Assembly: GCF_047468865.1 (NCBI RefSeq)
Contig: NZ_JBLGTV010000007.1
Span: 62,001 to 126,000, forward strand
DNA length: 64,000 bases
Origin: Castellaniella hirudinis_A
Lineage (GTDB): Bacteria; Pseudomonadota; Gammaproteobacteria; Burkholderiales; Burkholderiaceae_B
Reading direction: 5' to 3'
Part shown: piece after piece, positions 16,240 through 24,376 of the stretch
How positions within the stretch are numbered: position 1 is the first letter of the stretch
How the letters are laid out: each line of letters begins with the position of its first letter
The notes under the pieces: generated by a model
Seen by the model: only the letters and a program-made list of their open reading frames with translations
Told to the model about the DNA's origin: nothing
The model's database searches: none
Made by a program: the position numbers and the translations under genes

Positions 16240-16956
16240 ATGTCCCAGGAAAAACCCAGCGGTCTCAGCCATTGGCTGGTGCGCCAACTGCGCCGCCTGC
16301 TGGTGCTGGTCGTGGTGTTTCTGGCCGGGGCCGCAGCCATGCATCTGGGCATGCACGCGGGCGACAAGCAAATGCTGCACGACCAGCATCTCCAACTGGC
16401 AGCCTTGCAAAGCGATCTTGCCCAGGCGCGCGCCGATCTGGCCAACGCCCGCAGCCAAACGGATGTCCAGGCTGCCAGCCAGCGCACCTTGCAAGACACC
16501 GTGGCCGATCTGCAGCGGCAACTGGGCCAAGTGCGCGACCAGCTGGCCTTCTACGAACAGCTGATCCCCCCCGGCCCTGCCGGTGCCGTGGCGATTCGCG
16601 CTTTCGATCTCCAGCCGGATGGCGATCTGCTGCGCTACCGGGTGCTGTTGACGCGCAACGCGGCGCTGGGGGCCGATGCCTTCAAAGGCCATATGCGGTT
16701 TGTGGCCCAAGGGCAGGATCAGGGTAAACCCGTTAAAATAGTGCTGAATCCGCCGTCGGCCACCCCGACGGACGCCGAACGCCCGCTGATGCTGGAATTC
16801 GATCAATTCCAGCGCAGCACCGGGGTGTTGCAAGTGCCATCCGGCCTGCACATCCAGCAGGTTCGCCTGGAGATCCTGGAAGGCAACGCCGTGCGGGCCA
16901 ACCAGGATATTGTCTTGAATCACACGGCCCCATCCGTGCAGGAGCCCCAACCATGA
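16240..16956 (+). CDS. DUF6776-type membrane-anchored coiled-coil protein
   Basis: This 238-residue protein has one N-terminal transmembrane helix (LLVLVVVFLAGAAAMHLGM), a coiled coil of about 70 residues (heptads rich in Leu/Gln/Ala up to LGQVRDQLAFYEQL), and a C-terminal beta-rich domain with LLRYRVLLTRN. It matches uncharacterised proteins found next to erpA in Burkholderiales. It overlaps the erpA start by 4 bp (ATGA), so translation is probably coupled. The function is unknown; the topology suggests the domain faces the periplasm. Confidence 0.75.
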   Translation: MSQEKPSGLSHWLVRQLRRLLVLVVVFLAGAAAMHLGMHAGDKQMLHDQHLQLAALQSDLAQARADLANARSQTDVQAASQRTLQDTVADLQRQLGQVRDQLAFYEQLIPPGPAGAVAIRAFDLQPDGDLLRYRVLLTRNAALGADAFKGHMRFVAQGQDQGKPVKIVLNPPSATPTDAERPLMLEFDQFQRSTGVLQVPSGLHIQQVRLEILEGNAVRANQDIVLNHTAPSVQEPQP

Positions 16957-17318
16957 GTACCCTAGAACACGTCGATTTTGGCGCCCCGCCCAGCCCATTG
17001 GTGTTTACCGATGCCGCTGCGGCCAAGGTTCGCGAACTCATCGCCGAAGAACACAACACCGCGCTGAAACTGCGCGTGTTCGTGCAGGGCGGCGGGTGCT
17101 CCGGGTTCCAATACGGCTTTACTTTCGACGAAGAAGTTGCCGAAGACGATACCACCATCGAACGCGATGGCGTCCAGTTGCTGGTGGACGCCATGAGCTT
17201 CCAATACCTGATCGGGGCCGAGATCGACTACCAGGACGACCTGGAAGGCGCGCAGTTCGTCATCCACAACCCCAATGCCAACACCACTTGCGGGTGTGGT
17301 TCGTCCTTTGCGCCCTGA
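16953..17318 (+). CDS. erpA: Iron-sulfur cluster insertion protein ErpA
   Basis: ErpA (121 residues) is an A-type carrier that hands Fe-S clusters to apo-enzymes. The three ligand cysteines are visible: GGGCSGFQYGF and the C-terminal TTCGCGSSF pair. The block VDAMSFQYLIGAEIDY is typical. It lies downstream of the DUF6776 gene in an overlapping pair. No terminator is evident before the Rpn-family remnants start. Confidence 0.95.
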   Translation: MSTLEHVDFGAPPSPLVFTDAAAAKVRELIAEEHNTALKLRVFVQGGGCSGFQYGFTFDEEVAEDDTTIERDGVQLLVDAMSFQYLIGAEIDYQDDLEGAQFVIHNPNANTTCGCGSSFAP

Positions 17319-17387
17319 TCTGTTTTGCCGCACGGGCCGTCACATCGCTTGCGCATCGGCCAAGTCCCCGCCCCGACCATTCATCGC

Positions 17388-17474
17388 ATGCGCAATGCGC
17401 AGGCGGCGGCACTGAAAGACTGGTCGTTGAACCTTCTGGATGCGCAAACGCTGGGCGGTGTGTTCGGGGATTGA
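17388..17474 (+). pseudogene. Remnant of an Rpn-family gene 3' end (tail 1)
   Basis: An open stretch encodes QAAALKDWSLNLLDAQTL, then GGVFGD and a stop. It aligns with the last 28 residues of the intact Rpn gene at 17635 (SAQLEAWSLNILDAQVLDD). Nothing upstream of it resembles the rest of the gene. It is read here as the leftover 3' end of an older paralogue. Confidence 0.6.
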
Positions 17475-17634
17475 AGACCCGCTGCTATCGAGGCGGGGTG
17501 CTTGGGCGGCGCCAATCCCCCCAGGTTAATACATTGGCCGTCTGGATCGTGCAGACTTCACTGCGTCAATACGATACGGTCATGCCAGTACGACAATCCA
17601 TGACATTTTTAGCCGTCAGGATCTTTCCGGGATA

Positions 17635-18945
17635 GTGGTTTGCTTGGCGGGCATCCACAATGGCTGCACCCTGTTCTGGATGCCCGCCATGTCTCCCCGC
17701 CGTCCGCGCCCGACCCAGCCGCCGCCAGGTTCATCTTCGTCTTCGTCGTCGCTGTCATCGACTTCGCCATTGCCATCGGCATCGCCATCGGCATCGTCGT
17801 CGTCATCACCGTCGCCGTCGTCGTCGTCATCACCATCGTCTTTGCCTTTGTCACCATCATCGCTGCGGCAGCATGACCCCGCTTCGATTGATCACGCCGC
17901 ACCTTCCGACTCGCCGGCGCCAGACGCCCAGGCCCGCAACGACTACGACAGCCCCTGGAAAGAGGCGCTGGAATTGTTCTTCCCGCAGGCCATCCAGCTG
18001 CTGGCCCCGGACTTATACGCGCTGGTCGATTGGTGCGCCCCGATTGAATTTCTGGACAAGGAATTGCAAGCCATCCGACATGCGGCGGTTCCAGCTCAGG
18101 GCCGCCAGGTGGTGGACAAGCTGGTCAAGGTGCGGCTATTGTCCGGGCTCCCTGTATATTTGCAGGTGCACCTGGAAGTCCAGGGACGGCTGGCCACCGA
18201 GGAGGCTTTCCGGGCGTTTTCCTGGCGCGTCTTCCAGTACCACACGCTGTTGCAGATCCGTGAAATGCGCCGGCAGGGTCTGGTGGCTCCGCCGCCCATC
18301 TACAGCCTGGGGATACTGATCGACCAGCCCGGCGCTGGGCAGGTGCCGGTCACGCAGCTGGTTCACCGGGATAAGTACCTGTCGCAAAAGACCGAATTCG
18401 TCTTTCCGGTTGTAGAATTGAAGCAATGGGCGGATCGGCTGGATGAACTGGACACCCTGGCCCCGCACAACCCGTTCGCGGTGTTTGTGATGGCGCAAAT
18501 CCAGGCGTCCCGCCACCCGGACAAGGCCACGCGGCTGCGGTCGTTGCTCGACTTGGTACGCCGCTTGTACGGCTATGGCTATGACCGGGATCGAATTGGT
18601 CAACTGGTGCGCCTGGTGGAGTGGGTGGTGCGCCTGCCCGCCGATCTGGAAACCGATTATTTGCAGGCTGCCCGGCAGCTGGCACAGGAGCATGAGATGA
18701 GCTACGTGACGATTGCCGAGCGGGTGTATACCCAGCAAGGGCTGAAGATGGGGATTGAGCAGGGTATCGAACAGGGGATTGAGCAGGGCCAGGCCAATCT
18801 GTTGCTGCGCTTGGTCGAACGCCGCTTTGGCGCACAGGCCGACGATGTCCATGAAAAAATCCGTTCGGCCAACAGCGCCCAGCTGGAAGCCTGGTCGTTG
18901 AACATCCTGGACGCCCAAGTCTTGGATGACGTGTTCAAGGATTAA
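17635..18945 (+). CDS. Rpn-family recombination-promoting nuclease / putative transposase
   Basis: Residues from about 100 onward match Rpn/YhgA-like PD-(D/E)XK proteins: DSPWKEALELFFPQAIQLL, IEFLDKELQAIRH, and the nuclease-core strand VHLEVQGR. The C-terminal part has repeated GIEQ units and a DUF4351-like tail (QANLLLRLVERRFG). E. coli Rpn proteins are DNases that raise recombination and act in phage defence. The first 90 residues are low-complexity Ser/Pro from a TCN-rich microsatellite. The start is uncertain: GTG 17635 is the longest, with ATGs at 17680 and 17689. Homology to the copy at 51929-53406 begins near 17581. Confidence 0.85.
   Translation: MVCLAGIHNGCTLFWMPAMSPRRPRPTQPPPGSSSSSSSLSSTSPLPSASPSASSSSSPSPSSSSSPSSLPLSPSSLRQHDPASIDHAAPSDSPAPDAQARNDYDSPWKEALELFFPQAIQLLAPDLYALVDWCAPIEFLDKELQAIRHAAVPAQGRQVVDKLVKVRLLSGLPVYLQVHLEVQGRLATEEAFRAFSWRVFQYHTLLQIREMRRQGLVAPPPIYSLGILIDQPGAGQVPVTQLVHRDKYLSQKTEFVFPVVELKQWADRLDELDTLAPHNPFAVFVMAQIQASRHPDKATRLRSLLDLVRRLYGYGYDRDRIGQLVRLVEWVVRLPADLETDYLQAARQLAQEHEMSYVTIAERVYTQQGLKMGIEQGIEQGIEQGQANLLLRLVERRFGAQADDVHEKIRSANSAQLEAWSLNILDAQVLDDVFKD
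18748..18945 (+). CDS. Possible gene-within-gene: C-terminal Rpn small protein
   Basis: Inside the Rpn gene, in the same frame, AAGG at 18737-18740 lies 7 nt upstream of an ATG (18748). Starting there gives 65 residues: the GIEQ repeats and the DUF4351-like tail. For E. coli rpn genes, an internally started C-terminal protein that inhibits the full nuclease has been described. Whether this internal start is used here is inference. Confidence 0.35.
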   Translation: MGIEQGIEQGIEQGQANLLLRLVERRFGAQADDVHEKIRSANSAQLEAWSLNILDAQVLDDVFKD

Positions 18946-18989
18946 GTAAGACATGCGGATTGCCGAAGACCCCGGTATCTGGGCCAAAC

Positions 18990-19097
18990 CCGACAACGCA
19001 ATTGAAAGCCTGGGCGTTGAATCTGATGGATGCCCGGGTTCCAGAGGATATCTTCAAGCCCGCGCTGTCATCTGAAATAGAGGGGGCCAATACATAG
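18990..19097 (+). pseudogene. Remnant of an Rpn-family gene 3' end (tail 2)
   Basis: The frame at 18999 reads QLKAWALNLMDARVPEDIFK and then 12 more residues to a stop at 19095. It aligns with the tail of the intact gene that ends 45 bp upstream. No other part of an Rpn gene is present. Confidence 0.6.
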
Positions 19098-19154
19098 AGG
19101 GGCCAATACAGCATGCGGTAAGCCGCTGTGTTCATGGGCGAGGCCATCGGTTCC

Positions 19155-20706
19155 CTATGCCGGGTACAGGCACCCGGCAATGCTGGCATGTCGTGCTCCG
19201 GTGACTTCTGGCAGACAGGCGGCTCGCCCCTGCACATGGGCCTGCGCCAGCCAGGCGAAGGCCATGGCCTCTACGCTGTGCACCGGGATGCCGTAATCCG
19301 CCGTGGTGTTCAGCGGGCAGGGCAGGGCGGCGGCCAGGGCCGCCATCAGTACCGGATTGGATGCCCCGCCGCCGCAGGCCAGCACTTCGCGGGCTCGGGG
19401 GGCGTATCGCGTGATGGCTTGTGCGACCGTTTGCACCGTCAACTGCAACAGGGTGGCCTGCACATCGGCGGCGGAAATCTCGCCCGGCGTCCGATCTGGC
19501 AAGCTGTTGCCTGCACCTGCACCTGCACCTGCACCTGCACCTGCACCTGCACCTGCACCTGCACCTGCACCTGCACCTGCACCTGCACCTGCACCTNNNN
19601 NNNNNNNNNNNNNNNNNNNNNNNNNNNNNNNNNNNNNNNNNNNNNNNNNNNNNNNNNNNNNNNNNNNNNNNNNNNNNNNNNNNNNNNNNNGCATCCGCAC
19701 CCGGCTCGGCGCGCAGGCCCGCCGCCGCCAAGCGCGACAGCAACCAATCCAGGTTGAACAGATCCCGCCCGGTGGATTTGGGCGGCGGCAGCGCCAGCCA
19801 GGGCTCGGCCAGCAGGGCGGCCAGCAGCCCGGCATGGCAGCGCCCGCCGGCCGCCCAGCGCCCCGCCATATCGTATGGCTGACCCAGGTGCCGTTGCGTC
19901 CAGGCGTCCATCAGCATATTGGCCGGCCCTGTGTCAAACCCTAGAATATTGCCGCCACCGCCACCGCCACCGCCACCGCCACCGCCACCGCCACCGCCAC
20001 CGCCACCGCCATCAGCGTCGCCGCCGTCCGCGGCCGCCGCGCCCCCCAGCAGCGTGACATTGGCGATCCCTCCCAGGTTCAGCACCACGCGGCCCGCCTG
20101 GCCGCCAAACACCGCCGCATGAAAAGCAGGCACCAGCGGCGCGCCCTGGCCGCCCGCGGCCACGTCGCGGCTGCGAAAATCCGCCACGACGGCAATCCCG
20201 GTTCGTTCGGCCAAGCGGGCGGGGGCATTGATCTGGATGGTATAGCCGTCTTGCGGCGCGTGGCGCACGGTCTGGCCGTGCGCCCCGATGGCGCGGATAT
20301 CTGTCGCCGACAGGCCGCTGTCCTGCAATAGCCGTCGCACCACCTGGGCATAGCAATCGGCCAGCGCATTGGCGGCGATGGCGCTGCGGGCCAGTTCATC
20401 GGGCCCGGGGGTGTTCAACGCCAGCAGCTGCCGGCGCAAGGCGCTGGGCAGCGGCAGGCTGGCCTGGGCCCGCAGCGATAAACGGGCGGCGGCGGTCTTG
20501 GTTGGCGCCCCCCCCGATTTCTCCGCCGATCCCGGCCTTGGCGCCTGTGCTGTTCTTGGCCCTGATGGCGCCGATCCCGGACTCGCCAGGCTGTCCGGGC
20601 GGCCGCCCACCCCGGCGCCATGGGCGCTCACCAGCACGCCATCCACCCCGTCGGTGCTGGTGCCTGACATCAGGCCGATGAAATAAGCGGGCTCGTCGTG
20701 CTGCAT
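19155..20706 (-). CDS. anmK: Anhydro-N-acetylmuramic acid kinase, interrupted by an assembly gap
   Basis: AnmK phosphorylates and opens 1,6-anhydro-MurNAc during cell-wall recycling, giving MurNAc-6-phosphate. The N-terminus reads YFIGLMSGTSTDGVD and the C-terminus has the phosphate loop GGGASNP and SVEAMAFAWLA. Two low-complexity inserts are unusual. One is a poly-Gly stretch of about 20 residues from a CCGCCA repeat (19952-20011), just before NILGFDTGPANMLMD. The other is a Gly-Ala repeat from AGGTGC units next to 94 Ns. The frames on the two sides of the Ns differ, so the gap length is not real. The Met at 20706 is the family start. Confidence 0.93.
19513..19596 (-). repeat. Hexanucleotide repeat (GCACCT)14 inside anmK, running into the gap
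   Basis: Fourteen perfect GCACCT units stand directly before the Ns. On the coding strand they encode alternating Gly-Ala. Because the unit is 6 bp, changes in copy number keep the frame. The total number is unknown, since the assembly broke here. Confidence 0.95.
19597..19690. other. Assembly gap (94 Ns) in anmK
   Basis: The Ns follow a perfect hexamer repeat. The reading frame on the left flank does not match that on the right when all 94 Ns are counted, so the true length differs from 94. Confidence 0.99.
19952..20011 (-). repeat. Hexanucleotide repeat (CCGCCA)10 inside anmK
   Basis: Ten perfect units encode 20 consecutive glycines on the coding strand. This is a second in-frame tract in the same gene, placed in a loop before the conserved GFDTGPAN region. 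Confidence 0.95.
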
Positions 20707-20720
20707 CGTTGAACATCCAG

Positions 20721-20759
20721 AAAAACCGCCATGGCCTGCAAAGCGGGCCATGGCGGTTT
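20721..20759 (-). terminator. Intrinsic terminator of mepM
   Basis: On the minus strand a perfect 14-bp stem (AAACCGCCATGGCC with GGCCATGGCGGTTT) is followed by TTTTT, 72 bp after the mepM stop. It lies just upstream of the anmK start, so anmK needs its own promoter or readthrough. Confidence 0.85.
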
Positions 20760-20830
20760 GTGATCTTGCCGGGGAAACGCCTGGGGTCGCCTGTCCGCCA
20801 CGCGAATGGCCGCGGACAGGCGGACGGGAA

Positions 20831-22171
20831 TCAGCGTTCGGCCAGCAAATCCACCCGGCTGTCCTGCAAACGGGCCAGCATCTGGATTTGGGGCTGATAG
20901 CGCTGAACCTGCGCGGCAAAGGCTTTTTTGTCCGACCCTTCCAAGGGGCGGGCCACGGGCAGATCCACCGCGAGGGGATCCACCTGTTTTTTGTCGATGC
21001 GGAATTCGTAGTGCAGGTGCGGCCCCGTGGCCCAGCCGGTGGAGCCGACGTAGCCGATCAGTTGGCCTTGCTGCACGCGGTCGCCTTTTTTAAGCCCCTT
21101 GGCAAAGCGGCTTTGGTGGGCATAGGCCGTGGAATACTTGCCGAAATTCTTGAGCACGATGATCTTGCCATAGCCGTTTTGCCAGCCGATGAATTCCACC
21201 GTGCCGTCGGCCGTGGCGTGGATGGGCGTACCCGCGGGCGCGGCGTAGTCCACCCCTTTGTGGCCGATCCATTTTTGGTGGATGGGGTGCTTGCGCATGC
21301 CGAAGCGTGAGCTGATCCGCGTGAACTTGATGGCCGAACGCAAAAAGGCGCCTTTCAGGCTGGCGCCGGAGAAATCGTAATAACCCCCTTGGCCCTGGGC
21401 GTTGCTGAACCAGACGGCGCTGTAGGTCGTGTCCTTGTTGATGAATTCCAGGGCGCGGATGTGGCCCGAGCCCACTTGTTCGCCGTCGTGCATGTAGGCG
21501 TCGTAGACGATGCGGAAGCGGTCGCCCTTGCGTAGGTCTTTCAGGAAGTCGATGCGGCTGCTCAGGATGTCGACCATTTCCATGGTGATGGCGTCGGGCA
21601 CCTGGGCGACGTCGGCCGCCCCGAACAGGGAACTGGTGATTTCGCCTTCGGCCACCCGGGTCTCGCGCATGGCGGCGGTGGTGCGTTCTTGGGCGACGAA
21701 TTGATTGTCCGCGTCCGGGCGGACTTCGAGCCAGGCCGATTGGATACCGGACTTGACGGCCGCGCCGGGGGTGTGGGCGTAGCGCAGCCAGACCAGGTTG
21801 CCCTGGTCGTCCAGGGCCGCCTGCACGGTGCGGCCCGGGTACAGCTTGTAGATGGCGCGCGCATTTTTATTGTGCGTCAGGAAGGCCAGCAGGCCGTCTT
21901 CACTGACCCCCAGCCGGTGCAGCAGGTCGGACACCGTGTCGCCCCGGCGGATGCGGGTCGAGGCGATATAAGGGGCGACTGATGCGGCGGCCTGGGGCGC
22001 GGCGCTGTCCAGCGCGGGGAGGGCCAGCGTCTGGCGCGCCTGGTAGATGGGTTCGGGAGGGGGGGAGGGTTTGACGACGGCCAGGGCGGCAGCGGTCAGG
22101 AACAGGCCACCGGCGGCAAACAGCACACTGCGGGTGACATGGCGTTGGCGTTTTTTATCGGCAGGCGTCAT
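20831..22171 (-). CDS. mepM: M23 family murein endopeptidase (MepM/YebA-like)
   Basis: This 446-residue protein has an N-terminal membrane anchor (SVLFAAGGLFLTAAALAVV), an OapA/LysM-like region (STRIRRGDTVSDLLHRLG), and a C-terminal LytM/M23 domain. Zinc ligands are visible in HKGVDYAAPAG and GPHLHYEF. MepM cuts D,D-crosslinks in peptidoglycan to allow wall growth. I chose Met 22171 (MTPADKKRQRH); the longer frame runs into the tyrS promoter. It sits between anmK and tyrS, linking wall cleavage with recycling. Confidence 0.93.
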   Translation of the reverse strand: MTPADKKRQRHVTRSVLFAAGGLFLTAAALAVVKPSPPPEPIYQARQTLALPALDSAAPQAAASVAPYIASTRIRRGDTVSDLLHRLGVSEDGLLAFLTHNKNARAIYKLYPGRTVQAALDDQGNLVWLRYAHTPGAAVKSGIQSAWLEVRPDADNQFVAQERTTAAMRETRVAEGEITSSLFGAADVAQVPDAITMEMVDILSSRIDFLKDLRKGDRFRIVYDAYMHDGEQVGSGHIRALEFINKDTTYSAVWFSNAQGQGGYYDFSGASLKGAFLRSAIKFTRISSRFGMRKHPIHQKWIGHKGVDYAAPAGTPIHATADGTVEFIGWQNGYGKIIVLKNFGKYSTAYAHQSRFAKGLKKGDRVQQGQLIGYVGSTGWATGPHLHYEFRIDKKQVDPLAVDLPVARPLEGSDKKAFAAQVQRYQPQIQMLARLQDSRVDLLAER

Positions 22172-22325
22172 GGGAAAAAAAACGGGTGTCAAGAGGCGGA
22201 ATCGGGGTACGGCCGACCCGGCAGGCAAGGCCCTTTTTGGGGGTTGCGACGCGGTCGGGGAGACCACCGGGCAAGCGACGCCTCTGCTAATATGGGGCTG
22301 CGCCAAAAACCTGGGCGCCCGATTG

Positions 22326-22356
22326 TTGTACAAAGGCTGCGGTGGCACGTTATGCT
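22326..22356 (+). promoter_or_regulatory. Candidate tyrS promoter
   Basis: TTGTAC (22326) and TATGCT (22351) are separated by 19 bp, longer than the ideal 17. Transcription would start near 22363, directly before a hairpin. Confidence 0.35.
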
Positions 22357-22366
22357 AGCGCATTGT

Positions 22367-22390
22367 GCTCGATATTTCGAGCCTTTTTTT
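22367..22390 (+). terminator. Terminator-like hairpin in the tyrS leader
   Basis: GCTCG and CGAGC enclose a 6-nt loop and are followed by CTTTTTTT, only 25 bp before the tyrS start. The stem is short (5 bp). It could reduce tyrS transcription or end a transcript from upstream. Confidence 0.45.
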
Positions 22391-22414
22391 AAATTTTCTG
22401 ATAAAGCAACCACC

Positions 22415-23641
22415 ATGTCGTCCCCGATCGCCCCCGAAGACCCCCAGATCACCCAGGATCTGCGCGTGGCCCAACGGGGCTGCGACGAGCTGCTCGTCGC
22501 CTCCGAATTTGCCGCAAAACTGGCCCGCAGCCGCCAGACCGGCGTGCCCCTGCGCATCAAACTGGGCCTGGATCCCACCGCTCCCGACATCCACCTGGGG
22601 CATACCGTGGTGCTCAATAAAATGCGCCAGTTGCAAGATCTCGGCCATACCGTCATCTTCCTGATCGGCGACTTCACCGCCCAGATCGGCGATCCCAGCG
22701 GGCGCAACGCCACCCGTCCGCCGCTCACGCCGGAACAAATCCAGGAAAACGCCAAGACCTACTACGCCCAGGCCAGTCTGGTGCTGGATCCGGCCCGCAC
22801 CGAGATCCGTTACAACTCCGAATGGTGCGATCCGCTCGGCACGCGTGGCCTGATCCAACTGGCCTCGCGCTACACCGTGGCGCGCATGATGGAACGCGAC
22901 GACTTCACTCGCCGGTTTCGCGGCGGTGTACCCATTTCGGTGCACGAATTCCTCTACCCCTTGCTGCAGGGCTATGACTCCGTCGCCCTGAAGGCCGACC
23001 TGGAACTCGGCGGCACCGACCAGAAATTCAATCTGCTGGTGGGCCGCGAACTGCAAAAAGAATACGGTCAGGAACCCCAATGCGTGCTCACCATGCCGCT
23101 TTTGGAAGGCACCGACGGGGTCGAGAAAATGTCCAAGTCCAAGGGCAACTACATCGGCATCACCGAAGCCCCGGATTCCATGTTCGGCAAGCTGATGTCC
23201 ATTTCGGACACCCTGATGTGGCGCTACTTCGAGCTGCTGTCCTTTCAGTCGCTGGATGACATCGCCGCGCTGCAGGCCGAGATCGCCGCCGGGCGCAACC
23301 CGCGCGATGCCAAGGTTCTGCTGGCCCGGGAAATCGTCGACCGCTTCCATGGGGCCGGGCAGGGGGATACGGCGCTGGAACACTTCAATGCCCAATTCCG
23401 CGACGGCGCCCTGCCCGAGAACATGCCCGAAATCACCGTGGGCGCCGCGCCCATGGGCATCCTCAAGGTTCTGCGCGAATCCGGCCTAGCGGCGTCGGCC
23501 ACCGAGGCCCAGCGCAATGTCCAGCAGGGCGGGGTGCGGGTCGATGGCGACCGCATCGAGGACAAATCCCTGCAGCTGCCCGCGGGCACTTACGTCATGC
23601 AGGTGGGCAAACGCAAATACGCCCGGGTGACCCTGACTTGA
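22415..23641 (+). CDS. tyrS: Tyrosyl-tRNA synthetase
   Basis: TyrS (408 residues) charges tRNA-Tyr. The class I motifs are visible: APDIHLGHTVVLNKM (HIGH-type) and KMSKSKGN. A C-terminal S4 RNA-binding domain closes the protein (AQRNVQQGGVRVDGDRIED). The KMSKS form and length fit the TyrZ-like subgroup. I chose the ATG at 22415 because the frame upstream overlaps mepM. Confidence 0.97.
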   Translation: MSSPIAPEDPQITQDLRVAQRGCDELLVASEFAAKLARSRQTGVPLRIKLGLDPTAPDIHLGHTVVLNKMRQLQDLGHTVIFLIGDFTAQIGDPSGRNATRPPLTPEQIQENAKTYYAQASLVLDPARTEIRYNSEWCDPLGTRGLIQLASRYTVARMMERDDFTRRFRGGVPISVHEFLYPLLQGYDSVALKADLELGGTDQKFNLLVGRELQKEYGQEPQCVLTMPLLEGTDGVEKMSKSKGNYIGITEAPDSMFGKLMSISDTLMWRYFELLSFQSLDDIAALQAEIAAGRNPRDAKVLLAREIVDRFHGAGQGDTALEHFNAQFRDGALPENMPEITVGAAPMGILKVLRESGLAASATEAQRNVQQGGVRVDGDRIEDKSLQLPAGTYVMQVGKRKYARVTLT

Positions 23642-23726
23642 ACCCGTCCGCCCCCTGTCCCATTGGATCACGTCAGTCAGCTAATTCGTTCGGGTCATCC
23701 TGGCCCGGCCACCCCTCGGAGGCACC

Positions 23727-24359
23727 ATGAAACTGCATAGCGAATCCTTTCCCGACCAGGGGGTCATCCCCGAGCGCAACGCCTTCGGCCGCATCGACAC
23801 GCAAACCCATGTGGCCCTGGCCGGCAACCGCAACCCGCATCTGGCCTGGTCGGACGTGCCCGACGGCACGCGTTCTTTCGCCGTCCTGTGTGTCGATCCC
23901 GACGTCCCCAGCCAGCCGGGCGACGTCAACCAGCCGGGCCGCGAAGTCCCCGCCGACCTCCCCCGGGTGGACTTCTACCACTGGGTGCTGGTCGATATCG
24001 GCGCCGATACGCGCAGCCTGCCCGAAGGCAGCTACGCCAATGGCATCACGCCGCGCGGCAAGGCCGGCCCCCTGGCCCTGGACAGCACCCGCCAAGGGCT
24101 TAACGACTTCACCGGCTGGTTTGCCGCCGACCGCGACATGAACGGCGATTATTTCGGCTACGACGGCCCGTGCCCGCCCTGGAACGACGCCCGGGTTCAC
24201 CGGTATGTCTTTACGGTCTATGCCCTGGATGTCGCCGAATTCCCCCTGTCCGGGCGTTTTACCGGTGCCCAGGCCCAAGCCGCCCTGCAGGGCCACGTGC
24301 TGGCCAGCGCCAGCATCACCGGCACCTATACGCTGAATCCGCGCCTGCACGCCCTGTAG
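23727..24359 (+). CDS. YbhB/YbcL family (PEBP-like) protein
   Basis: This 210-residue protein has the phosphatidylethanolamine-binding-protein fold: NRNPHLAWSDVPDGTRSFAVLCVDPD, then YHWVLVDI and a C-terminal VHRYVFTVYALDV. Bacterial PEBP proteins have no settled function; E. coli YbhB is a Raf-kinase-inhibitor homologue. GGAGG lies upstream of the ATG. It follows tyrS by 85 bp on the same strand. Confidence 0.87.
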   Translation: MKLHSESFPDQGVIPERNAFGRIDTQTHVALAGNRNPHLAWSDVPDGTRSFAVLCVDPDVPSQPGDVNQPGREVPADLPRVDFYHWVLVDIGADTRSLPEGSYANGITPRGKAGPLALDSTRQGLNDFTGWFAADRDMNGDYFGYDGPCPPWNDARVHRYVFTVYALDVAEFPLSGRFTGAQAQAALQGHVLASASITGTYTLNPRLHAL

Positions 24360-24376
24360 CGGCAGCCGCCCGCGTC

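Noticed and set aside
17635..18945. Reading the Rpn gene as part of an insertion sequence
   Set aside because: No terminal inverted repeats or target duplications flank the conserved block, and no DDE transposase is present. I keep it as an Rpn nuclease with tail remnants.
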